Shown here: piece after piece, positions 34,042-42,236 of the stretch
Numbering within the stretch: the first letter of the stretch is position 1
How the letters are laid out: each line of letters opens with the position of its first letter
DNA from: JAJISG01 sp964347345
GTDB lineage: Archaea > Thermoplasmatota > Thermoplasmata > RBG-16-68-12 > JAJISG01
Length of the DNA stretch: 64,000 nucleotides
Direction of reading: 5' to 3'
Assembly: GCA_964347345.1 (NCBI GenBank)
Contig: CAYFYB010000002.1
Span: forward strand, 81,183-145,182
Position numbers and translations under genes: made by a program
The notes under the pieces: generated by a model
Seen by the model: only the letters and a program-made list of their open reading frames with translations
Databases searched by the model: none
Told to the model about the DNA's origin: nothing

Positions 34042-34680
34042 CTAAATCAACCTCACTGCCGGTCCCATGGTGGTCTTCACGTAAACAGACCCTATGTTGA
34101 AGCGTCCCCTCGGTAGCTTGGCCTCCACTCTCCTGAGGATGGTCTCCACGTTCTCAGCCAGCTCGTCAGGTTGCATGTCCCGGGTCCCCACGGGGGCATG
34201 GAAGGTTGGCCTGTCCTTGGAGCGTATCTTCACGGCGCTCTTCAGGTTCGCTATGAGGGGTCCTGGGTCCGTCCCAGGAGGAACAGGCCTGGGCATCTTG
34301 CCTCGGGGACCGAGGACAGTCCCGAGGCGCCGGCCTATGGCAGGCATCAGGGGGGCCTCAGCGATGAAGAAGTCGTGCTCCCTCGCCACCTGCTTGGCCT
34401 TGGCTTTGTTCTCGGCCAGGCCCTCGATATCTTCCGGGGGGATTATGAGGTCCGCCACGCCGCGGGCCTTGACGGCCATCTCACCGCTGGCGAAGAGGGC
34501 AATCCTAACCTCCCTGCCCCTCCCCTTCGGCAGGATGATCTCGTCTTCAATCCTGTTCCTGGGTAAAGTGAGGTCCACATCCCGGAGGTTAATGGATATC
34601 TCCACGCTCTCCCTGAACTTCCTGGGCTTGGCCTCTTCGAGGGCCTTTGTGATAGCCTGAACGAGCTTCTTGTCCGGCAA
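34042..34680 (-). CDS. rpl1: ribosomal protein L1
   Basis: Large-subunit L1-stalk protein of 212 residues; in archaea it can also repress its own mRNA. It begins MPDKKLVQAITKALEE and contains the diagnostic GTVLGPRGKMPRPVPPGTDP and KIRSKDRPTFHAPVGTRDM. The stop TAG is followed at once by the L10 ATG. A TATA-like box about 70 bases upstream suggests an internal promoter besides read-through from rpl11. Confidence 0.97.
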   Translation of the reverse strand: MPDKKLVQAITKALEEAKPRKFRESVEISINLRDVDLTLPRNRIEDEIILPKGRGREVRIALFASGEMAVKARGVADLIIPPEDIEGLAENKAKAKQVAREHDFFIAEAPLMPAIGRRLGTVLGPRGKMPRPVPPGTDPGPLIANLKSAVKIRSKDRPTFHAPVGTRDMQPDELAENVETILRRVEAKLPRGRFNIGSVYVKTTMGPAVRLI

Positions 34681-34746
34681 TGAAATCCCTCTGTAGTCCC
34701 AGTGGCGAGCGCCTCCTACAGGAAGTTATAGCAACAAGGACGCGGG

Positions 34747-34754
34747 TTATAAGC
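34747..34754 (-). promoter_or_regulatory. TATA-like box upstream of rpl1
   Basis: GCTTATAA on the minus strand lies in the 89-base gap between rpl11 and rpl1, about 70 bases before the rpl1 start. The leader this implies is long for this genome and could hold an L1-binding site. Confidence 0.45.
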
Positions 34755-34769
34755 TTTTGGAGGATGTCA

Positions 34770-35246
34770 TCAGGTCAGGGCCTTGTCGTGGAGCCCCTGC
34801 TCAACCTCCGCCTGGACCTCCTTCGGCCCCTTGCCCTCCACGTTCACGCCCATGGAGACGCAGGTGCCCAGGACTTCCAGCACCTTCTGCTTCAGGCCTG
34901 TGCCTAGAGTGTCCTGTCCCTTCATCTGCGCGACCTTCACCACCTGCTTAAGGGTCAGCGTCCCCACGGGCTCCCTCCCCGTGGTTCCAGACCCCTTCTC
35001 TACCCCCATCTCCTTCAGAATGAGGGCCGAGGTCGTGGGCGTCCCCACCTCCAGTTCGAACGTCCCCTGGGCGGGGTCAACGATGATCTTTACGGGAACC
35101 TTCATCCCTTCGAAGCCAGCCGTCCTCTGGTTGATGGCCTCTACGACCTTCATGATGTTCAGACCCAAGGGGCCTAGTGCCGGCCCGATGGGTGGCCCGG
35201 CGGTGGCCTTGCCTCCCTCCACCAGGACATCCACCGTCTCCACCAA
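34770..35246 (-). CDS. rpl11: ribosomal protein L11
   Basis: A 158-residue protein of the GTPase-associated centre, where it binds 23S rRNA with the L10-L12 stalk. It begins METVDVLVEGGKATAG-like (MVETVDVLVEGGKATAGPPI) and contains GPALGPLGLNIMKVV and TLKQVVKVAQMKGQDTLG. It starts one base after the Spt5 stop, within the ftsZ-secE-spt5-rpl11 operon. Confidence 0.97.
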   Translation of the reverse strand: MVETVDVLVEGGKATAGPPIGPALGPLGLNIMKVVEAINQRTAGFEGMKVPVKIIVDPAQGTFELEVGTPTTSALILKEMGVEKGSGTTGREPVGTLTLKQVVKVAQMKGQDTLGTGLKQKVLEVLGTCVSMGVNVEGKGPKEVQAEVEQGLHDKALT

Positions 35247-35247
35247 G

Positions 35248-36153
35248 CTACCTCTCCTCCTTCTCTATCACCCGAACGTTGTCCCCCCGGACTGTCACCG
35301 GTATGGGGACCATGGCCTCGAAGAGCTCCACCGTGATCTCCTCCTTGGCCTCGTCGATGTGCATAACCCGGGCCTTCTCTCCCTTGAAGGGTCCCGAGAC
35401 GAGTTCCACGATGTCCCCCTCCATGATGCCTGAGACGAGGGGTTTTGGCGTGAGGAAGTGGTCTATCTCATCCAGGCTCGTCTCGCCTCTCACCAACCCG
35501 CGGGCTCGCCTGATTCCCTTGACCATCTGCTGCAGCCGCTCGGCGTTCATGACCTCCACGAAGACGTAGCCCCTCATCGTCGTGGGGGAGAGGATGGAGT
35601 ATATCCCAGCGTCAGAGGCCTTAGCCCTCGAAGCGATGGAGTCGGCCACCCTCCTCTCGTGGCCGATGGAGGTCTTCACCGCCATGACGGTCTGTCTCGT
35701 GGCCGTCGAAAGAGTAACGGAGTCGGAAATTGTGGGGTCCCCCCGGGAGATGACGGACACGATGACGTTCAGGCGATCGCCGTAACGGGCCCCCCGGGGG
35801 GCCATCACGGAGAGAGTCATACGTCGGGACTGGCCCTGGGCGAGCTCCATCCGCTTTTCGTAGATTCCGGTGAAGGTGACGTCCCAGGTCTTCTCCTCCA
35901 CTCCAGACAGCTTGACTATCCAGTCGGAGGGATCGCAGACTTCGGATCCCGGGACCAGGTCCACCTTGAGGGTGACCCTCTCATCGCTGTTGCCGACGTT
36001 CTCCACCAGGAGGGGATATTCCATTTGCACCCCGGCAGTGACAACGCTTCTCTCCTCCCCCTCCTCCAGGTCGATGGTCAGCCTTCGCTGGACGACGACG
36101 GGCTCCTCTTTCTTCACTTTCTCCTCAGGCTTGAAGTCATCAAAAAGCCCCAC
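35248..36153 (-). CDS. spt5: transcription elongation factor Spt5 with N-terminal beta-sandwich extension
   Basis: The C-terminal half (about residues 150-301) is the archaeal Spt5/NusG core: an NGN domain (VMAVKTSIGHERRVADSIAS, RGYVFVEVMNAERLQQMVKG) and a KOW domain (GDIVELVSGPFKGEKARV). It clamps RNA polymerase with Spt4 and promotes processivity. Typical archaeal Spt5 has only these two domains, near 150 residues. Here about 150 residues precede them: a charged start (MGLFDDFKPEEK) and a beta-rich module with PLLVENVGNSDERVTL and MTLSVMAPRGARYGD. That module resembles surface-protein beta-sandwiches and is of unknown role. Gene position after secE is the conserved one. Confidence 0.92.
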   Translation of the reverse strand: MGLFDDFKPEEKVKKEEPVVVQRRLTIDLEEGEERSVVTAGVQMEYPLLVENVGNSDERVTLKVDLVPGSEVCDPSDWIVKLSGVEEKTWDVTFTGIYEKRMELAQGQSRRMTLSVMAPRGARYGDRLNVIVSVISRGDPTISDSVTLSTATRQTVMAVKTSIGHERRVADSIASRAKASDAGIYSILSPTTMRGYVFVEVMNAERLQQMVKGIRRARGLVRGETSLDEIDHFLTPKPLVSGIMEGDIVELVSGPFKGEKARVMHIDEAKEEITVELFEAMVPIPVTVRGDNVRVIEKEER

Positions 36154-36164
36154 GGGAACACCTC

Positions 36165-36401
36165 CTAAGGGAAAAGGCCGCCTAAGAGCTTGGGCAGCTC
36201 GATCATCAGGAAGAATATGAGGAAGCCGAGGCCCCCCAAGAGGAGGAGACCGACGCCGGTGACCTGCACAGTCTTGGAGTATTCCTCAGAGGTGGGCTTC
36301 CTGGCCATCCTGAGAACCCGGCCATACTTTCCTCTGCCCAGCCTCTTGGTTCTCTCTTCTACCCTCTTCTGAAACTGCCACGCTCGGTCGACTATGTCCA
36401 T
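36165..36401 (-). CDS. secE: protein translocase subunit SecE (Sec61 gamma)
   Basis: A 78-residue essential subunit of the SecYE translocon. It has an amphipathic basic N-terminal helix (WQFQKRVEERTKRLGRG), the RMARKPTSEEYSKTVQVTG hinge typical of archaeal SecE, and one transmembrane helix (VGLLLLGGLGFLIFFLMIEL). It lies between ftsZ and spt5, a conserved euryarchaeal order. Confidence 0.93.
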   Translation of the reverse strand: MDIVDRAWQFQKRVEERTKRLGRGKYGRVLRMARKPTSEEYSKTVQVTGVGLLLLGGLGFLIFFLMIELPKLLGGLFP

Positions 36402-36416
36402 GAGGGGGAAACCACC

Positions 36417-37508
36417 CTAGCGCACCAAGTCGAGGCCAGACTCCCAGGGCCTGGGAGCCTGCTGTGGTCCCAGTATTTGCCGGCTCCTTACGCCAGTGAG
36501 GACCACCATGACCCTCAGCTTGCGCTCCAGACCGTTATCAATGGTCGCTCCCCATATAATCCTTGCGTTGGGGCTGATCCTCTCCTGAACCAGCTCCGCC
36601 ACCTTCTCGGCCTCCAGCACTGTCATGTCGCTCCCCCCGGTCACGTTGACGAGGGCCGCTGAGGCGCAGCTCACGTCCACGTCTATGAGGGGGGAGTTGA
36701 CGGCCTCCTCCACGGCTTCCTCCGCCCGGTACTCCGCCTCGCTCTCCCCCAGGCCCATCATGGCCACCCCTCCATCGCTCATGATGGTCTTGATGTCGTT
36801 GAAGTCCAGGTTGACGAGGCCAGGCTTGGTAACGACTTCGGTGATGCCCTTGATGGAACGCATGAGGACCTCGTCGGCCACCTTGAAGGCGGCGCCCAGG
36901 GGTAGTCGGGGCACGAGCTCCAGCAGCCGGTCGTTGGGGACCATTATCAGCGTATCCACGTGCTTCCTGAGCTTCTCCAGCCCATACTCAGCGTTCTCCC
37001 ACCGGACGGACCCCTCCGCCTTGAAGGGGAAGGTGCACACGGCCACCGTCAGGGCGTTCAGCTCCTTAGCGATCTGGGCCACTATGGGGGCACCGCCGGT
37101 TCCCGTCCCACCCCCCAGACCGCAGGTGATGAAGACCATGTCGGAGCCCTTCAAGAGATCTCTGAGCTTTGGCTCCGTCTCCCTTGCCGCGGCCTCACCC
37201 ACGTGGGGCAGGGCCCCGGCACCAAGGCCCCTGGTCGTGTTCCTACCCAGGAGGACCTTCTTGGGTGACTTGATGTAGAGGAGGTGCTGGGCGTCGGTGT
37301 TGGCGGCGAAGAGGTCTGCCCCCGTTATCCCGGCCTGGGAGATGCGGTTTATGGTGTTGCAGCCGGCCCCGCCGATTCCTACAATCCGGATGACGGTCCT
37401 CAAGCTCATGAGGACCTCCTCCAGCTCTTGGTCGGCTGCGGAAAGGGCCGCAGGCTGGGAGACCACCTGTCCGAAGCTGGCGGCGAATCCCTCCGCGAAG
37501 GCGCCCAC
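36417..37508 (-). CDS. ftsZ: cell division protein FtsZ (downstream paralogue)
   Basis: Tubulin-like GTPase of 363 residues forming the division ring. It has IVGIGGAGCNT at the nucleotide pocket, tubulin signature GGGTGTGGAP, and the T7-loop NLDFNDIKTIM that completes the active site of the next subunit. After a 37-residue N-terminal tail, the globular part is complete. It lies eight bases downstream of a second ftsZ. The two align closely throughout but differ around the signature loop and in their tails, suggesting distinct roles like archaeal FtsZ1 and FtsZ2. Confidence 0.96.
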   Translation of the reverse strand: MGAFAEGFAASFGQVVSQPAALSAADQELEEVLMSLRTVIRIVGIGGAGCNTINRISQAGITGADLFAANTDAQHLLYIKSPKKVLLGRNTTRGLGAGALPHVGEAAARETEPKLRDLLKGSDMVFITCGLGGGTGTGGAPIVAQIAKELNALTVAVCTFPFKAEGSVRWENAEYGLEKLRKHVDTLIMVPNDRLLELVPRLPLGAAFKVADEVLMRSIKGITEVVTKPGLVNLDFNDIKTIMSDGGVAMMGLGESEAEYRAEEAVEEAVNSPLIDVDVSCASAALVNVTGGSDMTVLEAEKVAELVQERISPNARIIWGATIDNGLERKLRVMVVLTGVRSRQILGPQQAPRPWESGLDLVR

Positions 37509-37516
37509 GGGAATCC

Positions 37517-38623
37517 CTACCCTACGAAGTCAATCCCGAACCTCTCCCTTACCTCCTGAGCCGTCTTCCTACCGAGGATCTGCTTGGACTTCACGCCAGT
37601 GGCCACGAGCATCACCCTGAGGATGTGTCTCAGGCCTGGGTCCACGGTGGCCCCCCAAATGATGCGGGCGTTGGGGCTCACCCTCCTCTGAACCTCCTCC
37701 GCCACCTTCTCCGCCTCAGACACGCTCATGTCCTCCCCTCCTATGACATTGGCCAGGACCCCAGTGGAAGAGCTGATGTCCACCTCCAGAAGGGGCGAGT
37801 TGATGGCCTCGTCGATGGCCTCTATGGCCCTCTCCTCGCCGGCCGCCTGACTCTCGCCGAGACCGATCATGGCGACCCCGCCACCCTTCATGATGGTCTT
37901 GATGTCGTTGAAGTCCAGGTTGACCATCCCTGGCTTGGTCACCAGCTCAGTGATCCCCTTTATGGACCGCATGAGGACCTCGTCGGCCACCTTGAAAGCA
38001 GCGTTCAGGGAGAGCCTGGGAACGAGCTCCAGCAGCCGGTCGTTTGGAATCGCTATGACGGTATCGGCATTCTCCCGGAGCTTCTCCAGCCCCCACTCCG
38101 CGTTCTCCGCCCTGATACGGCCTTCGCCTGAGAATGGCATGGTGACGACGGCCACCGTCAGGGCCCCTACGTCCTTGGCGATGCGGGAGACTGTCCCGAT
38201 GGCCCCGGTGCCCGTGCCGCCACCTAGGCCGCAGGTTACGAAGACCATGTCGGACTCCGAGAGGATCTGTCTCAGCTCCTCCTCGGTCTCCTTGGCGGCC
38301 TGTTCGCCTATGTGGGGCAACGACCCGGCACCCAGCCCCCGCGTGAGCCTCCTGCCCAGCAGGACTTTGCGGGGTGACTTGGTATGCAGCAGGTGCTGCG
38401 CATCTGTGTTCGCCGCGTAGAGTTCGGCACCGGTGACTCCTTCTTCGACGATTCTCGTGACGGTGTTGCAGCCCGCACCACCGATGCCGATGATCTTAAT
38501 CCTCGTCCTCAGCTGGGCCAGGACCGCCTCCAACTCTTGGTTTGCCTCCATATCGTCCCGAGAGGGTGGGGGCCCATAGGCCTCCGGCTCACTGGTTAGG
38601 GCGTCTTCTGCCAAAGAATCCAT
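37517..38623 (-). CDS. ftsZ: cell division protein FtsZ (upstream paralogue)
   Basis: A 368-residue FtsZ with IIGIGGAGCNTVTRI, signature GGGTGTGAIG and T7-loop NLDFNDIKTIM. The first 35 residues are acidic and low in complexity (MDSLAEDALTSEPEAYG). It is the first gene of the run ftsZ-ftsZ-secE-spt5-rpl11-rpl1-rpl10-rpl12 and has a TATA-like box about 67 bases upstream. Which copy corresponds to FtsZ1 or FtsZ2 cannot be decided here. Confidence 0.96.
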   Translation of the reverse strand: MDSLAEDALTSEPEAYGPPPSRDDMEANQELEAVLAQLRTRIKIIGIGGAGCNTVTRIVEEGVTGAELYAANTDAQHLLHTKSPRKVLLGRRLTRGLGAGSLPHIGEQAAKETEEELRQILSESDMVFVTCGLGGGTGTGAIGTVSRIAKDVGALTVAVVTMPFSGEGRIRAENAEWGLEKLRENADTVIAIPNDRLLELVPRLSLNAAFKVADEVLMRSIKGITELVTKPGMVNLDFNDIKTIMKGGGVAMIGLGESQAAGEERAIEAIDEAINSPLLEVDISSSTGVLANVIGGEDMSVSEAEKVAEEVQRRVSPNARIIWGATVDPGLRHILRVMLVATGVKSKQILGRKTAQEVRERFGIDFVG

Positions 38624-38685
38624 GGTCTCACCTTGAGAACTCGTACGTCATCCCATCCCTTGCGGTAGGGCCTAATGAACAAATC

Positions 38686-38695
38686 TCTATAAAAA
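38686..38695 (-). promoter_or_regulatory. TATA box for the ftsZ-secE-spt5-ribosomal unit
   Basis: TTTTTATAGA on the minus strand, in an AT-rich patch, lies about 67 bases before the upstream ftsZ start codon. It is the only good promoter-like sequence before that gene. Confidence 0.55.
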
Positions 38696-38903
38696 ACTAT
38701 TGAAGAGCGGAAACCGCCTTCAGAAGCGTTGCTGGCCCCTAGTCCCAGAGGGGTTGAGGAGCCGTGGGACGCTAGGGCCCAAGGTCTTTCTAGGGTCAGA
38801 GCCCTCAAAACAGCGCCTTGATCAGAACGCTAAGCGGGCGGGTTGTCGTTCGGGGGGTAGCGACCTTCGCTTCCTTCATGTTGGGCTACGTCGTCTCCCT
38901 CCG

Positions 38904-39365
38904 ATGCCGTTGTGCGTCTTGGCGACCTGCGCCATCTCTCCGCGGCCGGAGGCCTTCCTCCTGGCGCCGGCTGTTCCCTTCGGCCTCTCAGCCATTCTTG
39001 GTGTGAGCTCAGTAGTACTCGAAGCTGCCCTCCTGTACGACTGGATCAATCCCATGGGGACCACTCTCGTCGACGCATCCGTCTCGTTCTCAATCTTTCT
39101 GGCCTCCTGCTGGCTTGGAAGCTGGTTCTTCCACAGGAAGCCCTCACTGGAGGCAGGCCTGGTGGCAACGGGGATCGTCACAACCCTCGTCACCCTCCTC
39201 CGGGGCACCTATGACTATGGGGTCAAAGGCGGGATCTTCCCCGAGGTGTATGTCACGATACTGGGAGAGGCCGTCATCCCCATCAACATCGCCGGCGCCC
39301 TCTTCCTATCGTGGCCGAGGCTCCGGAGAGCCGCGGAGAGCCCTCCGGGCGTCAACGGGCAATGA
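38904..39365 (+). CDS. hypothetical membrane protein, possibly frameshifted at its N-terminus
   Basis: From ATG 38904 a 153-residue protein has about four hydrophobic segments (PLCVLATCAIS, FLLAPAVPFGLSAILGVSS, DASVSFSIFLASCWLGSWFF, IPINIAGALFLSW) with short loops and a basic tail. Just upstream, 38818-38895 reads in another frame as RVVVRGVATFASFMLGYVVSL, which looks like the missing first helix. A single-base error near the CTCCCTCC run at about 38896 would join them. No family was recognised. Confidence 0.55.
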   Translation: MPLCVLATCAISPRPEAFLLAPAVPFGLSAILGVSSVVLEAALLYDWINPMGTTLVDASVSFSIFLASCWLGSWFFHRKPSLEAGLVATGIVTTLVTLLRGTYDYGVKGGIFPEVYVTILGEAVIPINIAGALFLSWPRLRRAAESPPGVNGQ

Positions 39366-39425
39366 TGTCCGAAGGGCAAACCGGCAACCTTTAAGAGAAA
39401 GGGAGGATAGAGCAATGGGTTCCCC

Positions 39426-39743
39426 ATGGCGGAATTCGTAAGGATGTGCAGCGTGGAAAACCTCCAGGACGGTGGGATGCTAAAGGTAGAGGTCCTTGGC
39501 TGCGACTATCTAGTAATCAAGAGAGGGGAGGACATCTACGTCGTGGATGCAGACTGCACCCATGAGTGGGGGGACCTGAGCCAGGGGTCCCTGGAAGGGG
39601 GTGTGGTAACCTGCCCACTACATGGGGGGCAATTCAACATCAAGAGCGGTGAGGTTCTCCGGGACCCGCCCAATTTCCCGCTCCAGACCTACAGCGTCAA
39701 GGTCGAAAGCAACGAGGTTTACGCTGACGTCACGGGCTACTAG
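39426..39743 (+). CDS. Rieske-type [2Fe-2S] ferredoxin
   Basis: A 105-residue soluble Rieske protein. The cluster ligands are C44 and H46 in CTHEWGD and C63 and H66 in CPLHGGQF, followed by the family's LQTYSVKVESNEVY strand. Such stand-alone proteins shuttle electrons to oxygenases or reductases; the partner here is not apparent. A TATA-like CTTTAAG lies about 34 bases upstream. Its TAG stop interlocks with that of the convergent nnr gene (CTAG). Confidence 0.92.
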   Translation: MAEFVRMCSVENLQDGGMLKVEVLGCDYLVIKRGEDIYVVDADCTHEWGDLSQGSLEGGVVTCPLHGGQFNIKSGEVLRDPPNFPLQTYSVKVESNEVYADVTGY

Positions 39744-41179
39744 AGGAACTCTATGAGGACGGCGGGTATGTTGTCCAAGAGGTCCGTTGCCGTCATGCCG
39801 AAGCTCAGCTCCCGAAAGGCTATGTCCCCCGCGTAGCCATTGGTGAAGGCAGCCAACCTGGCAGCATCGAAGGGCTCCAATCCTTTGCCGAGGAGGCCGC
39901 CCACCAACCCCGCCAGCACGTCTCCCGTGCCCCCCACGGTCATGCCCGGGTTCCCCGTCTTGTTGACCTTCACCCGCTCTCCGTCGGATATTATGTCGTA
40001 TCGGCCCTTGAGAAGGACGACAAGGTCAAGGCCTGAAGCGAAGGATCGCACCTGTTCGATTCTCTTCTCCAAGTCCTCTGAGAGCTTCGTGCCGCTCAGC
40101 CTGTAGAACTCCATCTTGTGGGGGGTGATTACCCCCCGCCTGCCATCGACACAGCTAGGGTCTTCGGCCACGGCGGTGATGCCGTCCGCATCGATGGTCA
40201 CGGGCACTTCGAGCCTCCTGAGGAGCTCCCTCGCCGCCTCAAGCGTATGGGGATCCCTGCCGAGGCCTGGCCCAATCACAACCGCCTCCTTATCCTTCGC
40301 GATCTCCAGGATCCTCTGCACGTGGTCTGGCCCCAGCTTCTCCCCAGGCAGAGAGTGGACGATGAGGGTTGGGCTGAAGGAAGCCACGATGGGGAAGCTT
40401 ACGGAGGGAGTGGCTACGTGGACTACATCGCTCCCTATGCGGTAGGCGGCCATGGCGGAGAGGGCGGGGGCGCCGGTGAAAGGGCCCCCTCCGACGACGA
40501 GGACGCGACCACTTTCGCCCTTGTGGGCATCGGGACGGGGTCTGGTGTAGTATAGAAACTCCCCGGGACCGACCAGCCTCTCAAGCTCCTTCGTGATGCC
40601 TATGTCCACGACCACGATCTCACCGCAGGACTCCTCGTCCATCCCCTCCTTGATCGTGTGGAGGGCCACGCTAAGCTTGGGCCGTGCGACGACATCAGAG
40701 CCAAGGCCGCTGGGAACGTCTATCGAGACGATGGGCTTGCGGGAGGCGTTCATGGCCTCCACTGCGGATCGGAAGGGCTCCCGGAGGGGACCCCTGATGC
40801 CCGTCCCCATGAGCCCGTCCACCAAAATGTCGGCCTCTTTGGCCAGGGAAGCGTAGTCTAGGGGCGGCTCCAGGATAGGGATGCCGGCAGGAATCCGGTG
40901 GAGGTTCTTCTCCGCTGGACCTCTGGAGACCTGGTCCGAGGGCTTCGCCAGGGCCACAGTGATCTGAGCCTTGCCTTTCAGATAGCGGGCGGCGACAAAG
41001 GCATCCCCAGCATTGTTTCCCGTACCGCAGAGGAAGAGAACCTTCTTCCCCTTGGCCCTCATCCTGTCCAGGAGGACATCGGCCAACCCCTTGCCAGCCT
41101 TCTCCATCAGGTCCTCGATGGATACCCCGTGATACTCCAGGTTTCTGTCGAGAACGCGCATCTCCATTAGGGAAATCAC
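39740..41179 (-). CDS. nnr: bifunctional NAD(P)H-hydrate epimerase/dehydratase
   Basis: A 479-residue two-domain metabolite-repair enzyme. The N-terminal YjeF-type epimerase (VLFLCGTGNNAGDAFVAARY; VDGLMGTGIRGPLREPF; SIDVPSGLGSD) interconverts the R and S forms of NAD(P)H hydrate. The C-terminal ribokinase-like dehydratase (VLVVGGGPFTGAPALSA; VIGPGLGRDP; the GNPGMTVGGTGDVLAG catalytic loop) dehydrates the S form using ADP. Both domains look complete. The first in-frame ATG is followed by two more within seven codons. Confidence 0.95.
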   Translation of the reverse strand: MISLMEMRVLDRNLEYHGVSIEDLMEKAGKGLADVLLDRMRAKGKKVLFLCGTGNNAGDAFVAARYLKGKAQITVALAKPSDQVSRGPAEKNLHRIPAGIPILEPPLDYASLAKEADILVDGLMGTGIRGPLREPFRSAVEAMNASRKPIVSIDVPSGLGSDVVARPKLSVALHTIKEGMDEESCGEIVVVDIGITKELERLVGPGEFLYYTRPRPDAHKGESGRVLVVGGGPFTGAPALSAMAAYRIGSDVVHVATPSVSFPIVASFSPTLIVHSLPGEKLGPDHVQRILEIAKDKEAVVIGPGLGRDPHTLEAARELLRRLEVPVTIDADGITAVAEDPSCVDGRRGVITPHKMEFYRLSGTKLSEDLEKRIEQVRSFASGLDLVVLLKGRYDIISDGERVKVNKTGNPGMTVGGTGDVLAGLVGGLLGKGLEPFDAARLAAFTNGYAGDIAFRELSFGMTATDLLDNIPAVLIEFL

Positions 41180-41243
41180 GGGCCCCTAATAGGCCGTGGC
41201 GTTTTCAACGTTGTGGAAGCGCCCTCCGAAGCAAGGCCACAGG

Positions 41244-41248
41244 TTTAT
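41244..41248 (+). promoter_or_regulatory. TATA-like box for the first ferredoxin gene
   Basis: AGGTTTAT precedes the start codon by about 29 bases. The same sequence and spacing occur before the paralogue. Confidence 0.5.
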
Positions 41249-41274
41249 GACCGCGTAATCACGTAATCAAGGCG

Positions 41275-41589
41275 ATGGCAATCGATCCGGAATTCATGAA
41301 CAACCGGCAGGTGGAGGACAAACACTACGATCACGACGTTTGGGGGCCCCTGGACGCCCCTCAGACACTGGGGATCCATGGCACTCACGTGGCGGTGGAC
41401 TTCGACCTGTGCATCGCCGATGGTGCGTGCATTCCGGTGTGTCCCGTCGAGGTGTTCGAATGGTTCGACACTCCTGGGCATCCGGCTTCGGATAAGAAGG
41501 CCGACCCTACGAGGGAGGCCGACTGCATCGACTGCATGGCCTGTGAGGCCGTGTGCCCTGTGGAAGCCATCAAGATTACTGAAGCGTGA
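41275..41589 (+). CDS. zinc-containing 7Fe ferredoxin (copy 1)
   Basis: A 104-residue ferredoxin of the Sulfolobus/Thermoplasma zinc type. H17, H20, H35 and D77 occupy the positions of the known zinc ligands (one higher because of the initial Met). The first cluster motif is C46-x2-D49-x2-C52-x3-C56, where Asp replaces one cysteine, as in 3Fe-4S clusters. The second, C84-x2-C87-x2-C90-x3-C94, is a 4Fe-4S site. These proteins accept electrons from 2-oxoacid:ferredoxin oxidoreductases. A nearly identical copy lies 272 bases downstream. Confidence 0.95.
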   Translation: MAIDPEFMNNRQVEDKHYDHDVWGPLDAPQTLGIHGTHVAVDFDLCIADGACIPVCPVEVFEWFDTPGHPASDKKADPTREADCIDCMACEAVCPVEAIKITEA

Positions 41590-41830
41590 GGTCCCCAGCT
41601 CTGCTCGGGATCGCTGGGTGGCTCGAGAGGATTCTGCCCAACAGGTTTAACGAGAGGGCCTCCGGCAGAATGACTCAGACGCCACGATTGCTCCCGTCTT
41701 CGAGTAAGGCTGCACCCCTCCGAACCGACTGGGATGGGCTCCTACCAGCAAGCGGATTATCCGGAGGCGACGGAGTTCAGGATTAGACGATCTCATGGAG
41801 CAAGAGTCTCCTTCCACACAATAGGATAGG

Positions 41831-41835
41831 TTTAT
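41831..41835 (+). promoter_or_regulatory. TATA-like box for the second ferredoxin gene
   Basis: AGGTTTAT again lies about 29 bases before the start codon, matching copy 1, so both copies should be expressed. Confidence 0.5.
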
Positions 41836-41861
41836 CTACGCTCTCCTTCATTTCGCGGCCC

Positions 41862-42176
41862 ATGGGCATCGATCCCGAGTTCATGAACAACAGGGAAGTG
41901 GTTGAGAAACACGTCGACCACGACGTCTGGGGCCCCGTGGAAGGTGCCAGCAAACTCGGCATCCATGGGACCCATGTAGCCGTCGACTTCGACCTGTGCA
42001 TCGCCGACGGTGCCTGCATCCCGGTGTGTCCCGTCGAGGTCTTCGAATGGTTCGACACTCCTGGTCACCCGGCCTCCGACAAGAAGGCCGATCCTGTGAG
42101 GGAGGCCGACTGCATCGACTGCATGGCCTGCGAGGCCGTGTGCCCTGTGGAGGCCATCAAGATTGTTGAGGTTTGA
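41862..42176 (+). CDS. zinc-containing 7Fe ferredoxin (copy 2)
   Basis: A 104-residue paralogue of the preceding ferredoxin. All zinc and cluster ligands are conserved. From residue 33 to the end only about three residues differ, while residues 12-32 have diverged (EVVEKHVDHDVWGPVEGASK against QVEDKHYDHDVWGPLDAPQT). Each copy has its own TATA-like box, so differential expression or partner choice is possible. The 272-base spacer holds no recognisable gene. Confidence 0.95.
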   Translation: MGIDPEFMNNREVVEKHVDHDVWGPVEGASKLGIHGTHVAVDFDLCIADGACIPVCPVEVFEWFDTPGHPASDKKADPVREADCIDCMACEAVCPVEAIKIVEV

Positions 42177-42236
42177 GGGCCAACTCTTCTAGAAAGCCCT
42201 ATCAAAGATTCGATCTTTCCCCTTCGGAGGATATCG

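Noticed and set aside
41590..41861. A 66-codon plus-strand frame between the two ferredoxins
   Set aside because: Composition is random-looking, it overlaps the end of copy 1, and it matches no family.
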